64,000 nucleotides of DNA from Salinibacterium sp. SWN248 (GTDB lineage Bacteria; Actinomycetota; Actinomycetes; Actinomycetales; Microbacteriaceae), in contig NZ_JADYWW010000001.1 of the NCBI RefSeq assembly GCF_015864575.1, positions 186,001 through 250,000 on the forward strand, written 5' to 3'. Of this stretch, positions 34,683-43,030 are shown one piece after another (positions within the stretch are counted from its first letter, which is position 1; each line of letters begins with the position of its first letter). The translations under genes and the position numbers were made by a program. Below the pieces are notes generated by a model. The model did no database searches. It was not told the DNA's origin and saw only the letters and a list, made by a program, of their open reading frames with translations.

Positions 34683-35962
34683 GAAAGTTCCTTGTCAGTT
34701 GAATCGGATGTTGCTGGAGCGAGCTCGCCCGCCACCAGACGGCGAGTCACCGCAGCGATAACAGCGAGACCGGCCACGAGGTCTTCGTCGGTGGTGTACT
34801 CGCCTTCAGCGTGAGAGATTCCTTCGACCGAGGGAACGAAGAGCATGACGGTGGGAACAATATCTTTCATGTTGGTCGAGTCATGACCAGCAACAGTCAT
34901 GATGTCCATGTGCGAAAGGCCCAGTGCTTCCGCCGAGGAGCGACTGACGTCGACGCCCTCGGACTGGTAAGGGTTGATGCCCCACGAGTGCGACAAATCG
35001 ATGTCGACCGAGACCTTGGCATCCGCTTCGATCTCGGCGATGGTGCTGGCCAGAATCTCGTCGGCTTCCTTGAGAACTGCTTCATCACCCGACCGCAAGT
35101 CAAGAAGAAGGGTTACTTTCGACGCCACAACGACGGGTGAGTTCGGGTACACGTCGAGTTGACCGATGGCCGTGTGGAGGCGTCCGGGAAAACGGTCAGC
35201 GAGGCGGCGGGCGGCAACAACGAGAAGTGAAGCTCCCAACAGCGCGTCGTGGCGGTCTTCCATGACGGTCGCGCCCGAGTGGGCTTGCTCGCCGTTGACA
35301 ACGATGCGGTACTTGCTTGCCGCCCACGTCGCCGTGACGAGACCGATCGTGACCTTGGCGTTCTCGAGCAGGCGACCCTGCTCAATGTGAATCTCCGCGC
35401 AGCCGACAGCCAGCGGACCATCGCCGGAACCGACAAACTCGGTCTCGGCGAGTGCTTGCTCGACGGTGACTCCGAGGTGGTCGGTGACCGCGAGCGCCGT
35501 CTCCAACGCCATCTTGCCGGTGTAGACCGAACTGCCCATCATCGAGGGGGCGAAGCGCGAGCCCTCTTCGTTGAACCAGTTGACGACGGCCAAGTTGTAC
35601 ACGGGAGTGAACGAACCCTGCTCCCAAGCCTGCTTGAGGCGGAAGGCGGAGTGTGCTGCTGCGAGCACTCCGTAGGCACCGTCGTACTTGCCCGCGGTCG
35701 GCTGGGAATCCATATGGGATCCGACAATGATGTACGGCGCACCAGGAACCAGCTCGAGCAGACCGAACTGGTTAGCGATGCGGTCGTACTCAACGGTGAA
35801 GCCGTGAGATTCAAGCAACCCAGCGAACCACCGGCGCTGCTCATTGTCGGCAGCGCTGGCGGCCTGGCGGTCAACGCCACCGGCTCCGGTGGCTCCAAAC
35901 AGGCTCATCGTGGCAAAATCGGCCAAGAATGCGGCGTCGGTGGTGATGTCGTTAGCGTCCAC
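34679..35962 (-). CDS. M20-family amidohydrolase (allantoate / N-carbamoyl-amino-acid hydrolase type)
   Basis: A 427-residue zinc hydrolase of the M20 carbamoyl-hydrolase group (AllC/HyuC/beta-ureidopropionase). The metal site begins at IIVGSHMDSQPTAGKYDGAYGVLAA (His, Asp), followed by NWFNEEGSRFAPSMMGSSVYTG and ALAETEFVGSG. The dimerisation-domain signature EIHIEQGRLLE and the last ligand in VAGHDSTNMKDI are present. GTG at 35962 is preferred because GAAGGGA lies upstream; a TTG at 35992 is an alternative. It acts in the cytoplasm on a carbamoyl or ureido compound, consistent with PucR-type regulators nearby. Confidence 0.88.
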   Translation of the reverse strand: MDANDITTDAAFLADFATMSLFGATGAGGVDRQAASAADNEQRRWFAGLLESHGFTVEYDRIANQFGLLELVPGAPYIIVGSHMDSQPTAGKYDGAYGVLAAAHSAFRLKQAWEQGSFTPVYNLAVVNWFNEEGSRFAPSMMGSSVYTGKMALETALAVTDHLGVTVEQALAETEFVGSGDGPLAVGCAEIHIEQGRLLENAKVTIGLVTATWAASKYRIVVNGEQAHSGATVMEDRHDALLGASLLVVAARRLADRFPGRLHTAIGQLDVYPNSPVVVASKVTLLLDLRSGDEAVLKEADEILASTIAEIEADAKVSVDIDLSHSWGINPYQSEGVDVSRSSAEALGLSHMDIMTVAGHDSTNMKDIVPTVMLFVPSVEGISHAEGEYTTDEDLVAGLAVIAAVTRRLVAGELAPATSDSTDKELS

Positions 35963-36193
35963 GGGGACGGGTCCCTTCTTCGTTTGTGGCAAGAGCGCTC
36001 AAGGCGAATGCCCTCTTTGTGCTTTCCTGCTGCTCCACTAAAGTCGGCGAGCGATCTCGGGAGAACTGTTCACCCCGCCAGGATCCCTCTGACCATTTGC
36101 ACACCTCGATAACGAGGCGTGCGCGGTCAGGGTTTGCCGACGATAGAACCGGTGAATCAATGATTCCAACGATGTTGAGTTCCAGCAATCACG

Positions 36194-36234
36194 GATACGC
36201 GTATCATTGAGCAGACATTGTGTGCATCTGCACA
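36194..36234. promoter_or_regulatory. Two palindromes upstream of the first PucR gene
   Basis: The gap between the divergent M20 and PucR genes (about 296 bases) holds GATACGCGTATC (36194-36205, perfect 12-bp palindrome) and TGTGCA-TC-TGCACA (36221-36234, 6-bp arms), 25 bases before the PucR start. The rest of the gap shows no ORF. The second element has a partial match upstream of the other PucR gene (TGTGCAGAT at 39290-39298). They are candidate PucR binding sites. Confidence 0.5.
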
Positions 36235-36258
36235 GACTGAAATCTGTTCGAAACGTGA

Positions 36259-37479
36259 GTGAAATTGACCGAGCTCTCTGTGCCCACAATCCTCTCCCGC
36301 GCCACCAGCGCGTGCCTGAGTGAAGTCGACACCCTCGTCGAACGATGGACAGTTCAGCTCGGCTCGATCGAGGTATATAAAGAGGGCCTCGTTGATTTGG
36401 ATCGTGTGATTGCCGATTGCCGGATGATCTTCATCCGCCTCCTCACCGACATCGGCGGGCATGCGGTCCCGCCAGAAGCCAGGGAGGTATCGGAGCGCGT
36501 CGGCCACACCCGTGCGCTGCAAGGAATTCCGCTCGTGGACGTGATGTCGGCCATCCGCCTCGATTACCGCGTGATGTGGGAGGCAATCTCGGCACACACC
36601 ACCGATGTCGAAATGCGTGAAGTGTTCGACAGCGTCCCGCGAATTTGGGATGCGATTGAGCGGCACAGCCAAGAACTCACCAGTGCTTACACCGCCACTC
36701 AATTTGGCATGGCTCAAGTGCGTCAGGATGAGCGACGCCTGTGGTTTACTCGCCTCCTCGAAACTGACGGTAAGAACCACGTACTCAATACTCGAGCGTG
36801 TGCGGTGTTGTCGTTCGCGCCGGAAAGCGATTTCACGATCTTCACGCACGCCGACAGAGTAGATGAGTCGCTCGATCGCCTGAACGATACTTTGCACCGG
36901 GCCGGGATCGTCGCCCACCAGCACGAAACCGAGTCCGGACCGGTGCTCATAGCGCAGATGCCACGTGAGGGCTCCATGCCGCTGAACGCGATCACGCACG
37001 AACATAAAGTTCTGATGCTCGACGGTATCCCCGGAATCTCGTCAGTTCCGGCCGCAATTCGGGTCACCCAGGCGGTGGCGCTAGTTTTGCCGCCCAGCGA
37101 TGCTCGCCTCGTGAATGTCACCGACTTTTGGCATGTCTCTGTCTTTCAGAATCCGTTCGATACTGGGCGGATAATTCACCAACGCCATGTCGACGCACTC
37201 CTAAAACTGCCCGCGTCTGAGCGTGCCGTGCTCGAGCGCACCGCAGACGAATTTCTGACAAGCGGTTCTATCGCCTTGGCTTCGCGGGCGCTCTTTTGCC
37301 ACCGCAACACCATTACCAACCGACTCGACAGCCTCGAACGAGTTACCGGCTTGGATCTGCGGCTTCCGGCAGAAGCGTCGCTCTACATCTTGGCGCGCAA
37401 TGCTAGCCGTGCCGAAGCAACCTCACACAACGGCTCCAGCGCGGATGCCGCTCGAGCCCGTCCAACCGCGTTACGCTAG
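36259..37479 (+). CDS. PucR-family transcriptional regulator, first copy
   Basis: A 406-residue regulator. The C-terminal HTH is typical for PucR/CdaR proteins: ERTADEFLTSGSIALASRALFCHRNTITNRLDSLERVTGLDLRLPAEASLYILA (about residues 325-385). The first 170 residues are helical (SACLSEVDTLVERWTVQLGS... VSERVGHTRALQGIPLVDVMSAIRLDYRVMWEAI), a sensor-like region shared with the other PucR gene here. The GTG start has a weak ribosome-binding site. It overlaps the convergent amidohydrolase by four bases. It likely controls the amidohydrolase or M20 genes around it. Confidence 0.88.
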   Translation: MKLTELSVPTILSRATSACLSEVDTLVERWTVQLGSIEVYKEGLVDLDRVIADCRMIFIRLLTDIGGHAVPPEAREVSERVGHTRALQGIPLVDVMSAIRLDYRVMWEAISAHTTDVEMREVFDSVPRIWDAIERHSQELTSAYTATQFGMAQVRQDERRLWFTRLLETDGKNHVLNTRACAVLSFAPESDFTIFTHADRVDESLDRLNDTLHRAGIVAHQHETESGPVLIAQMPREGSMPLNAITHEHKVLMLDGIPGISSVPAAIRVTQAVALVLPPSDARLVNVTDFWHVSVFQNPFDTGRIIHQRHVDALLKLPASERAVLERTADEFLTSGSIALASRALFCHRNTITNRLDSLERVTGLDLRLPAEASLYILARNASRAEATSHNGSSADAARARPTALR

Positions 37480-39158
37480 CGCCGCGCTGGTTCTCGCAGT
37501 TCTGTTACGGAGGAAACAGCCGAGAACAGGCCACTGGCGTCGTGGCTCACTAGCCCGCCGACGATGGTGGCAACGACCTCAATCTGACCAATCTGATCGG
37601 GCCGGACATCCACGGGGCTATCTCCGAGCACCACGAGGTCGGCAAGCATTCCGCGCGCCAGCGTGCCCTTGCGAGAAGCCCACCCTGTGGCTGCTGCAGA
37701 ACCGACGGTGTACGCCCGCAGTGCTTCGTAGGCCGTGATTCGCTCCCCCTCGCCATAGCTCGCTCCCGACTGGGTCAGCCGCTCAACGAAGGACTGCATC
37801 ACTGCGAGGGGTGCACCAGGGGCAACCGGGCGGTCCGAGCTTCCGGGAAGCACGATGCCAGCGTCGAGGAAGGAACGGGCGCGATAGCTCCATTGCGCCC
37901 GCTCGGCGCCCAGACGTTCGATCATCCCGTCGCCGAATAGTCGGATGAAGTGTGGCTGCGGCACAACGCTCGCGCCCGATTCAGCCAGTCGCTGCATCTG
38001 ATCAGGTCGGATGACGCCACCGTGCTCGATCCGGTTCGGCATCCCGTGACCCGACGCATCTCCGCGCGCGCTTTCCAGAATGTCGAGGGCGAAATCCAAT
38101 GCCCCATCACCGATGGCGTGCAATGCGAGAGCCCATCCCGTGCGGTGAGCCGCCAAGGCGCGCTCCCGCAACGCGTCCGGGTCTCCCTGCAGGTACCCGT
38201 GATTGTGAGCGGCACCTTCGTAGTTCTCGGTCATCAGAGCGGTGGAGGAAAGAAGTGAACCATCAGTAAAGATCTTGGTGGGGCCGATCTGTAACCACTC
38301 GTCGCCAGCTCCAGAACGGATGCCCGCAGAGAGCCCCACTCCGGCGGAGTCTTCGCTGTGCCCGGGGAGCTCCTCAAGCGCGTCCAAGCTGATCATCACT
38401 TGCATGCGAGAGCGCAGCGTTCCCGCATCTTTAGCATTCTGATAGCCGGCGAATTCGCGGGGACTGTGCCCGATCCAGCCACCGGCGATACCGGCATCCG
38501 TCACGCTTGTGAGGCCCTCGCGAGCGTACTGAGTGGTGGCTTTCGCCAGAGCGTCCTCAATCACCGTCAATGGATACGGCAGCACGAGGGCCTGAACGAG
38601 ACTCATTGCGGTCTCTTCAAGCAGCCCGGTGGGGCGGCCAGCGTGGTCGACGACAACGCGTCCTCCGCTGGGCACCGGTGGTGCTGAGTTCTCAGCGCCG
38701 ACAAGTTTCAGTGCCACGCCATTCAGCACGCAGGCGTGACCCGAGCTGTGTTTGATCCACACTGGGCGGCCTTTGGAAACCCGGTCGAGGGCATCCCGGT
38801 CAGGGTACTGACCGCCGGTCGCGTGGTGGTTGAGGCCGCTTGCGATGATCCAGCCATCGCCGTCCGTGCGTGCGGCGGCTGCGGCAATCACATCGTAAAT
38901 ATCGTTCAGCGCAGTCGCGCCACTCACATCGGCTTCGATGAGTGTGAGCCCGAACCAGACACTGTGCGCGTGAGCATCGTTGAAGCCGGGCACCACGGTC
39001 GCACCGTGCGCGTTGATGCGATTGCGCGCTGTGATTCCGGTTAACTCGTCGTCGACTCCGACAATCACACCGTGAGTGATTCCGATGCTATTGGCGAGCG
39101 GACGCGCCTCATCCATGGTGATGATTGTCGCGTTTTCGATAATGGTGTCGATGAGCAC
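37476..39158 (-). CDS. Amidohydrolase, YtcJ/Amidohydrolase_3 type
   Basis: A 560-residue metal-dependent hydrolase. The metal motif HAH is in VVPGFNDAHAHSVWFGL (about residue 64), later ligands are in ALALHAIGDGALD and RIEHGGVIRPDQM, and the C-terminal aspartate is in VLPGSSDRPVAPG. The N-terminal beta strands (IENATIITMDEARPLANSIGI) are usual for the urease-related superfamily. The YtcJ subgroup has few known substrates. The GTG start has AAGGTGG five bases upstream. It is flanked on both sides by PucR genes. Confidence 0.9.
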   Translation of the reverse strand: MLIDTIIENATIITMDEARPLANSIGITHGVIVGVDDELTGITARNRINAHGATVVPGFNDAHAHSVWFGLTLIEADVSGATALNDIYDVIAAAAARTDGDGWIIASGLNHHATGGQYPDRDALDRVSKGRPVWIKHSSGHACVLNGVALKLVGAENSAPPVPSGGRVVVDHAGRPTGLLEETAMSLVQALVLPYPLTVIEDALAKATTQYAREGLTSVTDAGIAGGWIGHSPREFAGYQNAKDAGTLRSRMQVMISLDALEELPGHSEDSAGVGLSAGIRSGAGDEWLQIGPTKIFTDGSLLSSTALMTENYEGAAHNHGYLQGDPDALRERALAAHRTGWALALHAIGDGALDFALDILESARGDASGHGMPNRIEHGGVIRPDQMQRLAESGASVVPQPHFIRLFGDGMIERLGAERAQWSYRARSFLDAGIVLPGSSDRPVAPGAPLAVMQSFVERLTQSGASYGEGERITAYEALRAYTVGSAAATGWASRKGTLARGMLADLVVLGDSPVDVRPDQIGQIEVVATIVGGLVSHDASGLFSAVSSVTELREPARR

Positions 39159-39263
39159 AGGGCCACCTTCAGATGAGAAATCGAAGTCGACGTCAACGGA
39201 TGCCGGAACTTCCCGACATTGGTGGCCCTAGTTAACCGGTGCAGAAAGTCACTATCAATGGGA

Positions 39264-39303
39264 TATTGCGATCAGAATACGCAATAGGCTGTGCAGATCA
39301 CCA
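39264..39303. promoter_or_regulatory. Inverted repeat and PucR-like half-site upstream of the second PucR gene
   Basis: TATTGCG (39264-39270) and CGCAATA (39280-39286) form an inverted repeat with a 9-base spacer. TGTGCAGAT (39290-39298) repeats the half-site seen at the first PucR gene. Both lie between the divergent amidohydrolase and PucR start codons. Confidence 0.45.
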
Positions 39304-39336
39304 AAGCACGGGGCTTGGCCCTGATCGGGGTTTGCG

Positions 39337-40512
39337 ATGAAGGCACGAGACACTCACCCGACACGGGTCGAAACCGCAGTGGATGAGGAGTGGTCGAGTC
39401 TCGTCGATCGCTTGTTTGCTCACATTGAGGAAATCGTCGCCGACTTCCTCAAGCTTTTCGCGGAAGCTGACTACTACGAACCGCGGATGGTTGATAAAAG
39501 CGACCTCACGCGAACCGCGCATGACACGCTCACCATGCTGCTTCACAAGCTGGGTGATAAGCCACTCCCCCAGGAATTGAAATCCCTCTCCCACGAGTTT
39601 GGAGCACGGCGAGCGCGTCAGGGCGTTCCCGAAGATGTGCTCCTCGAGGCAATCCGTCTCGACTTTCGGGTGCTCTGGTACTCCCTTCAACGGCATGCCG
39701 GCCCAGACTCGGACGCTCTGCTTGTGCGCAACGTCGAACGCGTGCTGACCACCGTTGAGGACTACGTGAGCGAAGTGCAGCAGTCTTTCTTAGCGGAACA
39801 AGCACGCCTGAGCCGCGACTCTCGCCTACTCACCGCGCGCCACGTGTCGCGCCTGTTCACCAGCGACCTCACCCGCCCCGAGTTGGTCGCGGAGATCGCG
39901 GATGGGCTTGGCGTCTCCGCCGCTGCGCAGTTTGAGATTGTGCTGGTCGTGGGCGAAGGCGTAGCGGAACTTCAACTGCAACTCGCGAGAGGAACAATCT
40001 CGTCGAGTTGGTTTGGGTATGACCGTGGCGATGGATTTTGCATGTTTCGCGAGCAGGGCACCCCCACTGCAAGCACGTCCGTCGCGGAAGAACTCGCCAA
40101 CCTCCCCGGCGGCTACATCGACGAAGTGATCGGCCTTGCGAACGTCCCCGCGGCTGCAGATGCCGCCGCCCTCTTCGCCCGTCAAGCCTCGCGATCGTCC
40201 CACCCTCGCATGCTAGGAACCAACGAAGCCTGGCTAGCCGTGGCCCGAGATTTGTTGGCGTCCGCAATCCCTGACTTTGGACGGGATGTTCGCGAAGCTC
40301 TCGCCGAGTGCACCCAGTACGAACGGGATCACCTCGTGCACGCGGTACTGGCGTACTCCGAGACTGGATCGATCAAGCTAACATCGGAACGTCTCTTCTG
40401 TCACCGCAACACCGTTGTTAACCGGCTCAGCACGTTTCGCCAGGTCACGGGTCTCGACATCACGGTTCCCCGGGATGCCGCAATTGCGTTAGTTGTACTG
40501 CACTCACCGTGA
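39337..40512 (+). CDS. PucR-family transcriptional regulator, second copy
   Basis: A 391-residue regulator with the same layout as the first copy. The C-terminal HTH is YERDHLVHAVLAYSETGSIKLTSERLFCHRNTVVNRLSTFRQVTGLDITVPRDAAIALVVL. The helical N-terminal region starts near DEEWSSLVDRLFAHIEEIVADFLKLF. The middle part has AQFEIVLVVGEGVAELQLQL. The ATG at 39337 has no strong ribosome-binding site. It is a divergent paralogue rather than a recent duplicate. It lies upstream of the dehydrogenase/ABC operon and probably controls it. Confidence 0.88.
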   Translation: MKARDTHPTRVETAVDEEWSSLVDRLFAHIEEIVADFLKLFAEADYYEPRMVDKSDLTRTAHDTLTMLLHKLGDKPLPQELKSLSHEFGARRARQGVPEDVLLEAIRLDFRVLWYSLQRHAGPDSDALLVRNVERVLTTVEDYVSEVQQSFLAEQARLSRDSRLLTARHVSRLFTSDLTRPELVAEIADGLGVSAAAQFEIVLVVGEGVAELQLQLARGTISSSWFGYDRGDGFCMFREQGTPTASTSVAEELANLPGGYIDEVIGLANVPAAADAAALFARQASRSSHPRMLGTNEAWLAVARDLLASAIPDFGRDVREALAECTQYERDHLVHAVLAYSETGSIKLTSERLFCHRNTVVNRLSTFRQVTGLDITVPRDAAIALVVLHSP

Positions 40513-40597
40513 CTCATATTTCCAGCATGTTTCGCGAGTGATTCCTAGCGATTCATTTCTTCGGAATTTTGGGCAATTGCACACTGAATCATGAATA

Positions 40598-40613
40598 GTC
40601 GCACAAATGCGAC
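40598..40613. promoter_or_regulatory. Inverted repeat in the promoter region of the dehydrogenase/ABC operon
   Basis: GTCGCA-CAAA-TGCGAC, with perfect 6-bp arms and a 4-base spacer, lies about 155 bases before the dehydrogenase ATG. AATTGCACAC occurs just upstream (about 40575-40584). No clear sigma-70 pair is seen in this 255-base gap. It is a candidate site for the adjacent PucR protein. Confidence 0.45.
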
Positions 40614-40767
40614 ATTGCCTATGACTCTTTGCTACATCTAGCGTTGCTTCAACGAACCGGAACGCACGGTTTTGGCAGTCGGAACCATGGCCATCAGACA
40701 CGACAAATGTTCGTTGCTCATGAACCCCACCTCTGCCCACGTTTTCTTTCAGCAGTCAGGAACGCAC

Positions 40768-41865
40768 ATGAAATCTCTCCTCTTCGATGGCGTCGGCACC
40801 GAGCCCTATCTCGCAGAAGTTGCTGTCGCCGATCCACGTGCCGGTGAAGTGCTCGTTCGCATGACAACCGCCGGCGTCTGCCACTCCGACCTTCACGTCA
40901 TCAACGGTGACTGGCCATTCGACCACCGCGTCGCTCTTGGGCACGAAGGTGCCGGAATCGTCGAAGCTATTGGAGATGGCGTCAGCGACCTCACGGTCGG
41001 CGAGCAAGTGGTGCTCTCCTGGTTCGCCCCTTGCAACACCTGCGCCTCGTGCATCGCCGGTCAATCGTGGCTGTGCCAAGCCTCAGGAGCTGCAACCAAC
41101 GGATTGCCCGATGGCACCACGCCTCTCACCGCGGCCGACGGCAACGAAGTCCGTCCGTACCTCGGAGTCGGAACGTTCTCCGACTACGCAGTTGTGCCCC
41201 GCTCGGCCGTCGTGCCCATCCCGGCTGAAGTGCCGGCAGCAGTGGCAGCACTCATCGGATGCTCGGTCACGACCGGAGTAGGCGCTGTCATGAACACCGC
41301 CGACGTTCGCGCAGGTCAATCTGCCGTCGTCGTCGGATGCGGTGGCGTTGGCCAGACCATCATCATGGGCCTGAAGCTTGTGGGTGCCAGCACCATCATC
41401 GCGATCGACCTCTCCCCCGACCGCTTGGAGACAGCAGCAGAATTCGGCGCGACGCACACGCTCCGCGGCGACGACCCAGAACTTGCCGAGAAGATCGTGG
41501 CCATCAGCAACGGCGGCGTGGATTACGCGTTCGACGCGATTGGCCTCGCCGCGACATCCGCTCGCCTTCCTGACTACCTGAAGCCGGGTGGGGCAGCCGT
41601 TCTCGTGGGAATGCCTGCGCGCGATGTGGAAGTTGGCTTCAAGACCTGGCACCTCGTTGCAACCGGAAAACGTATCCTCGGCTGCAACTACGGCTCATCA
41701 CGACCTCAGGTCGACTTTCCTCGAATCGCTCGCCTGTATTTAGGCGGCCAACTTCCCCTCGACAAGCTGATCGGCGACACCATCCCCGTAGCCGAAGCAG
41801 CCCGTGCAATTGACGATCTGCGTGCCTCCACTGGCCGCCGCATGGTCGTTGATCATTCCCTGTGA
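40768..41865 (+). CDS. Zinc-dependent alcohol dehydrogenase, class III-like
   Basis: A 365-residue medium-chain dehydrogenase. Catalytic zinc residues lie in TAGVCHSDLHVINGDWPFDHRVALGHEGAGIVEAIG. The structural zinc loop is APCNTCASCIAGQSWLC. The cofactor motif is SAVVVGCGGVGQTIIMGLKLVG followed by IIAIDLSPDRLETA (NAD-type acidic residue). The length and the CNTCASC loop are close to the formaldehyde/mycothiol-dependent group, but the substrate is not certain. The ATG at 40768 has AGGA upstream and opens the fold; longer starts add unrelated residues. It is first in an operon with an ABC importer. Confidence 0.91.
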   Translation: MKSLLFDGVGTEPYLAEVAVADPRAGEVLVRMTTAGVCHSDLHVINGDWPFDHRVALGHEGAGIVEAIGDGVSDLTVGEQVVLSWFAPCNTCASCIAGQSWLCQASGAATNGLPDGTTPLTAADGNEVRPYLGVGTFSDYAVVPRSAVVPIPAEVPAAVAALIGCSVTTGVGAVMNTADVRAGQSAVVVGCGGVGQTIIMGLKLVGASTIIAIDLSPDRLETAAEFGATHTLRGDDPELAEKIVAISNGGVDYAFDAIGLAATSARLPDYLKPGGAAVLVGMPARDVEVGFKTWHLVATGKRILGCNYGSSRPQVDFPRIARLYLGGQLPLDKLIGDTIPVAEAARAIDDLRASTGRRMVVDHSL

Positions 41866-41967
41866 GCCACTAACTCCGCAGCTTTTCTCGCACGGCCCGC
41901 TTTATCTGCGTCCGCCCTCAGTGGGCGCAGTCCTTCCGCAGCATCACTTCCCATAAAGGACACAGCA

Positions 41968-42960
41968 ATGTCTATAACCTCATCACGTTTCCGCCGCCGA
42001 GCTCTGAGCACGGTCGCAGCAGCATCCGTTCTCGCTCTTAGCCTCGGAGCCTGCAGCAGCGCTGCAGACGACTCGTCAAGCACGCCCGCAACCAACGGTG
42101 CGATCGCCATGGGCTTCGCCGGCATGGACATCACCATCTGGAACGACCAGCTGAAGATCATGCAGCCGATCATCGAAGACGCCGGGTATGAGTTCCTGAC
42201 GAGCGACCCACAGTGGGATGTCCAAACTCAAGTTTCTGACTGGGACGCATGGATCCAGCGCGGCGACGTTAAAGCAATCATGGGTTTCCCCGTGCAGAGT
42301 GACGCCATGGTTCCTGTAACCGAGCGCGCTCAGGCTGCCGGTATCCCCGTTCTCGGCTACGCCGTCAAGTGGGATGGTGTGGAGTACGGCACGATCATCG
42401 ACGCGTATGAAGACGGTCGCCTCCTCGGCACCGCTGCTGGCGAGTGGATCAACGAGAACATGGCTGACGAAGCTGAAGTAACGGTTGCTCTCATCGCCGA
42501 CAAGACTTCGGACCTCGGAAAGGGTCGCACCGAGGGAATCGCAGATGCGCTCCTCGAGACCGCCTCCAACGCCGTAATTGACGAGCTCCCCGGCATCTCG
42601 CGCGCCGAAGGTAACGACAACGCCAAGAGCCAGCTCATCGCTGACCCCGACACCAAGATCTGGTTGGGCACAAGCAACGACAACACGGCCGGCGTTTACC
42701 AGGCCCTGCTCGACTCCGGCGTAGCAGCGGATGACGACAGCTACCTCGTCGGCTCGCTTGACGCCACCAACGAGACGCTCGACATCGTGAAGGATGCCAA
42801 CAGCATGTGGCGTTTCGCCTTCATCCTGCCCGCTCAGCTACTCGCAGAGAGCAACGCCTCGCTTCTGCTCAAGGCCGCGGCCGGCGAAGAACTCGAAGAC
42901 ACCGTGCTGACCTCGATTCAGGTCACTCCCGAGAACGCAGAATCTTTCTACGTTCAGTAA
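41968..42960 (+). CDS. Sugar-type ABC substrate-binding lipoprotein (ribose/AI-2 class)
   Basis: A 330-residue binding protein. The signal peptide ends in lipobox LGAC (about residue 28) after a twin-arginine-like RFRRRALSTVAAASVLALSL. The mature part begins AIAMGFAGMDITIWNDQLKIMQPIIEDAGYEFL and has the periplasmic-binding pattern (VKAIMGFPVQSDAMVPVTERAQAAGIPVLGY), like RbsB-type proteins. A strong hairpin follows its stop. The ligand is not certain: the neighbours are amide-compound enzymes, so a nucleoside or polyol-like compound is as likely as a sugar. Confidence 0.9.
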   Translation: MSITSSRFRRRALSTVAAASVLALSLGACSSAADDSSSTPATNGAIAMGFAGMDITIWNDQLKIMQPIIEDAGYEFLTSDPQWDVQTQVSDWDAWIQRGDVKAIMGFPVQSDAMVPVTERAQAAGIPVLGYAVKWDGVEYGTIIDAYEDGRLLGTAAGEWINENMADEAEVTVALIADKTSDLGKGRTEGIADALLETASNAVIDELPGISRAEGNDNAKSQLIADPDTKIWLGTSNDNTAGVYQALLDSGVAADDDSYLVGSLDATNETLDIVKDANSMWRFAFILPAQLLAESNASLLLKAAAGEELEDTVLTSIQVTPENAESFYVQ

Positions 42961-42973
42961 GCACGCAGCACTT

Positions 42974-43011
42974 GTCCCGCCGTCGACTCCATTGGGTGTC
43001 GACGGCGGGAC
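42974..43011 (+). terminator. Intercistronic hairpin between binding-protein and ATPase genes
   Basis: Perfect 14-bp stem (42974-42987 with 42998-43011) around a 10-base loop, 13 bases past the binding-protein stop and 19 bases before the ATPase start. No T-run follows. It matches the hairpin placement in the other transporter operon, so a role in unequal expression is likely. Confidence 0.6.
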
Positions 43012-43030
43012 TTCTAAAAGAGAGCAAGTC

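Noticed and set aside
36157-37005. Minus-strand frame opposite the first PucR gene
   Set aside because: No recognisable domain; the plus strand has a clear PucR helix-turn-helix further along in the same gene.
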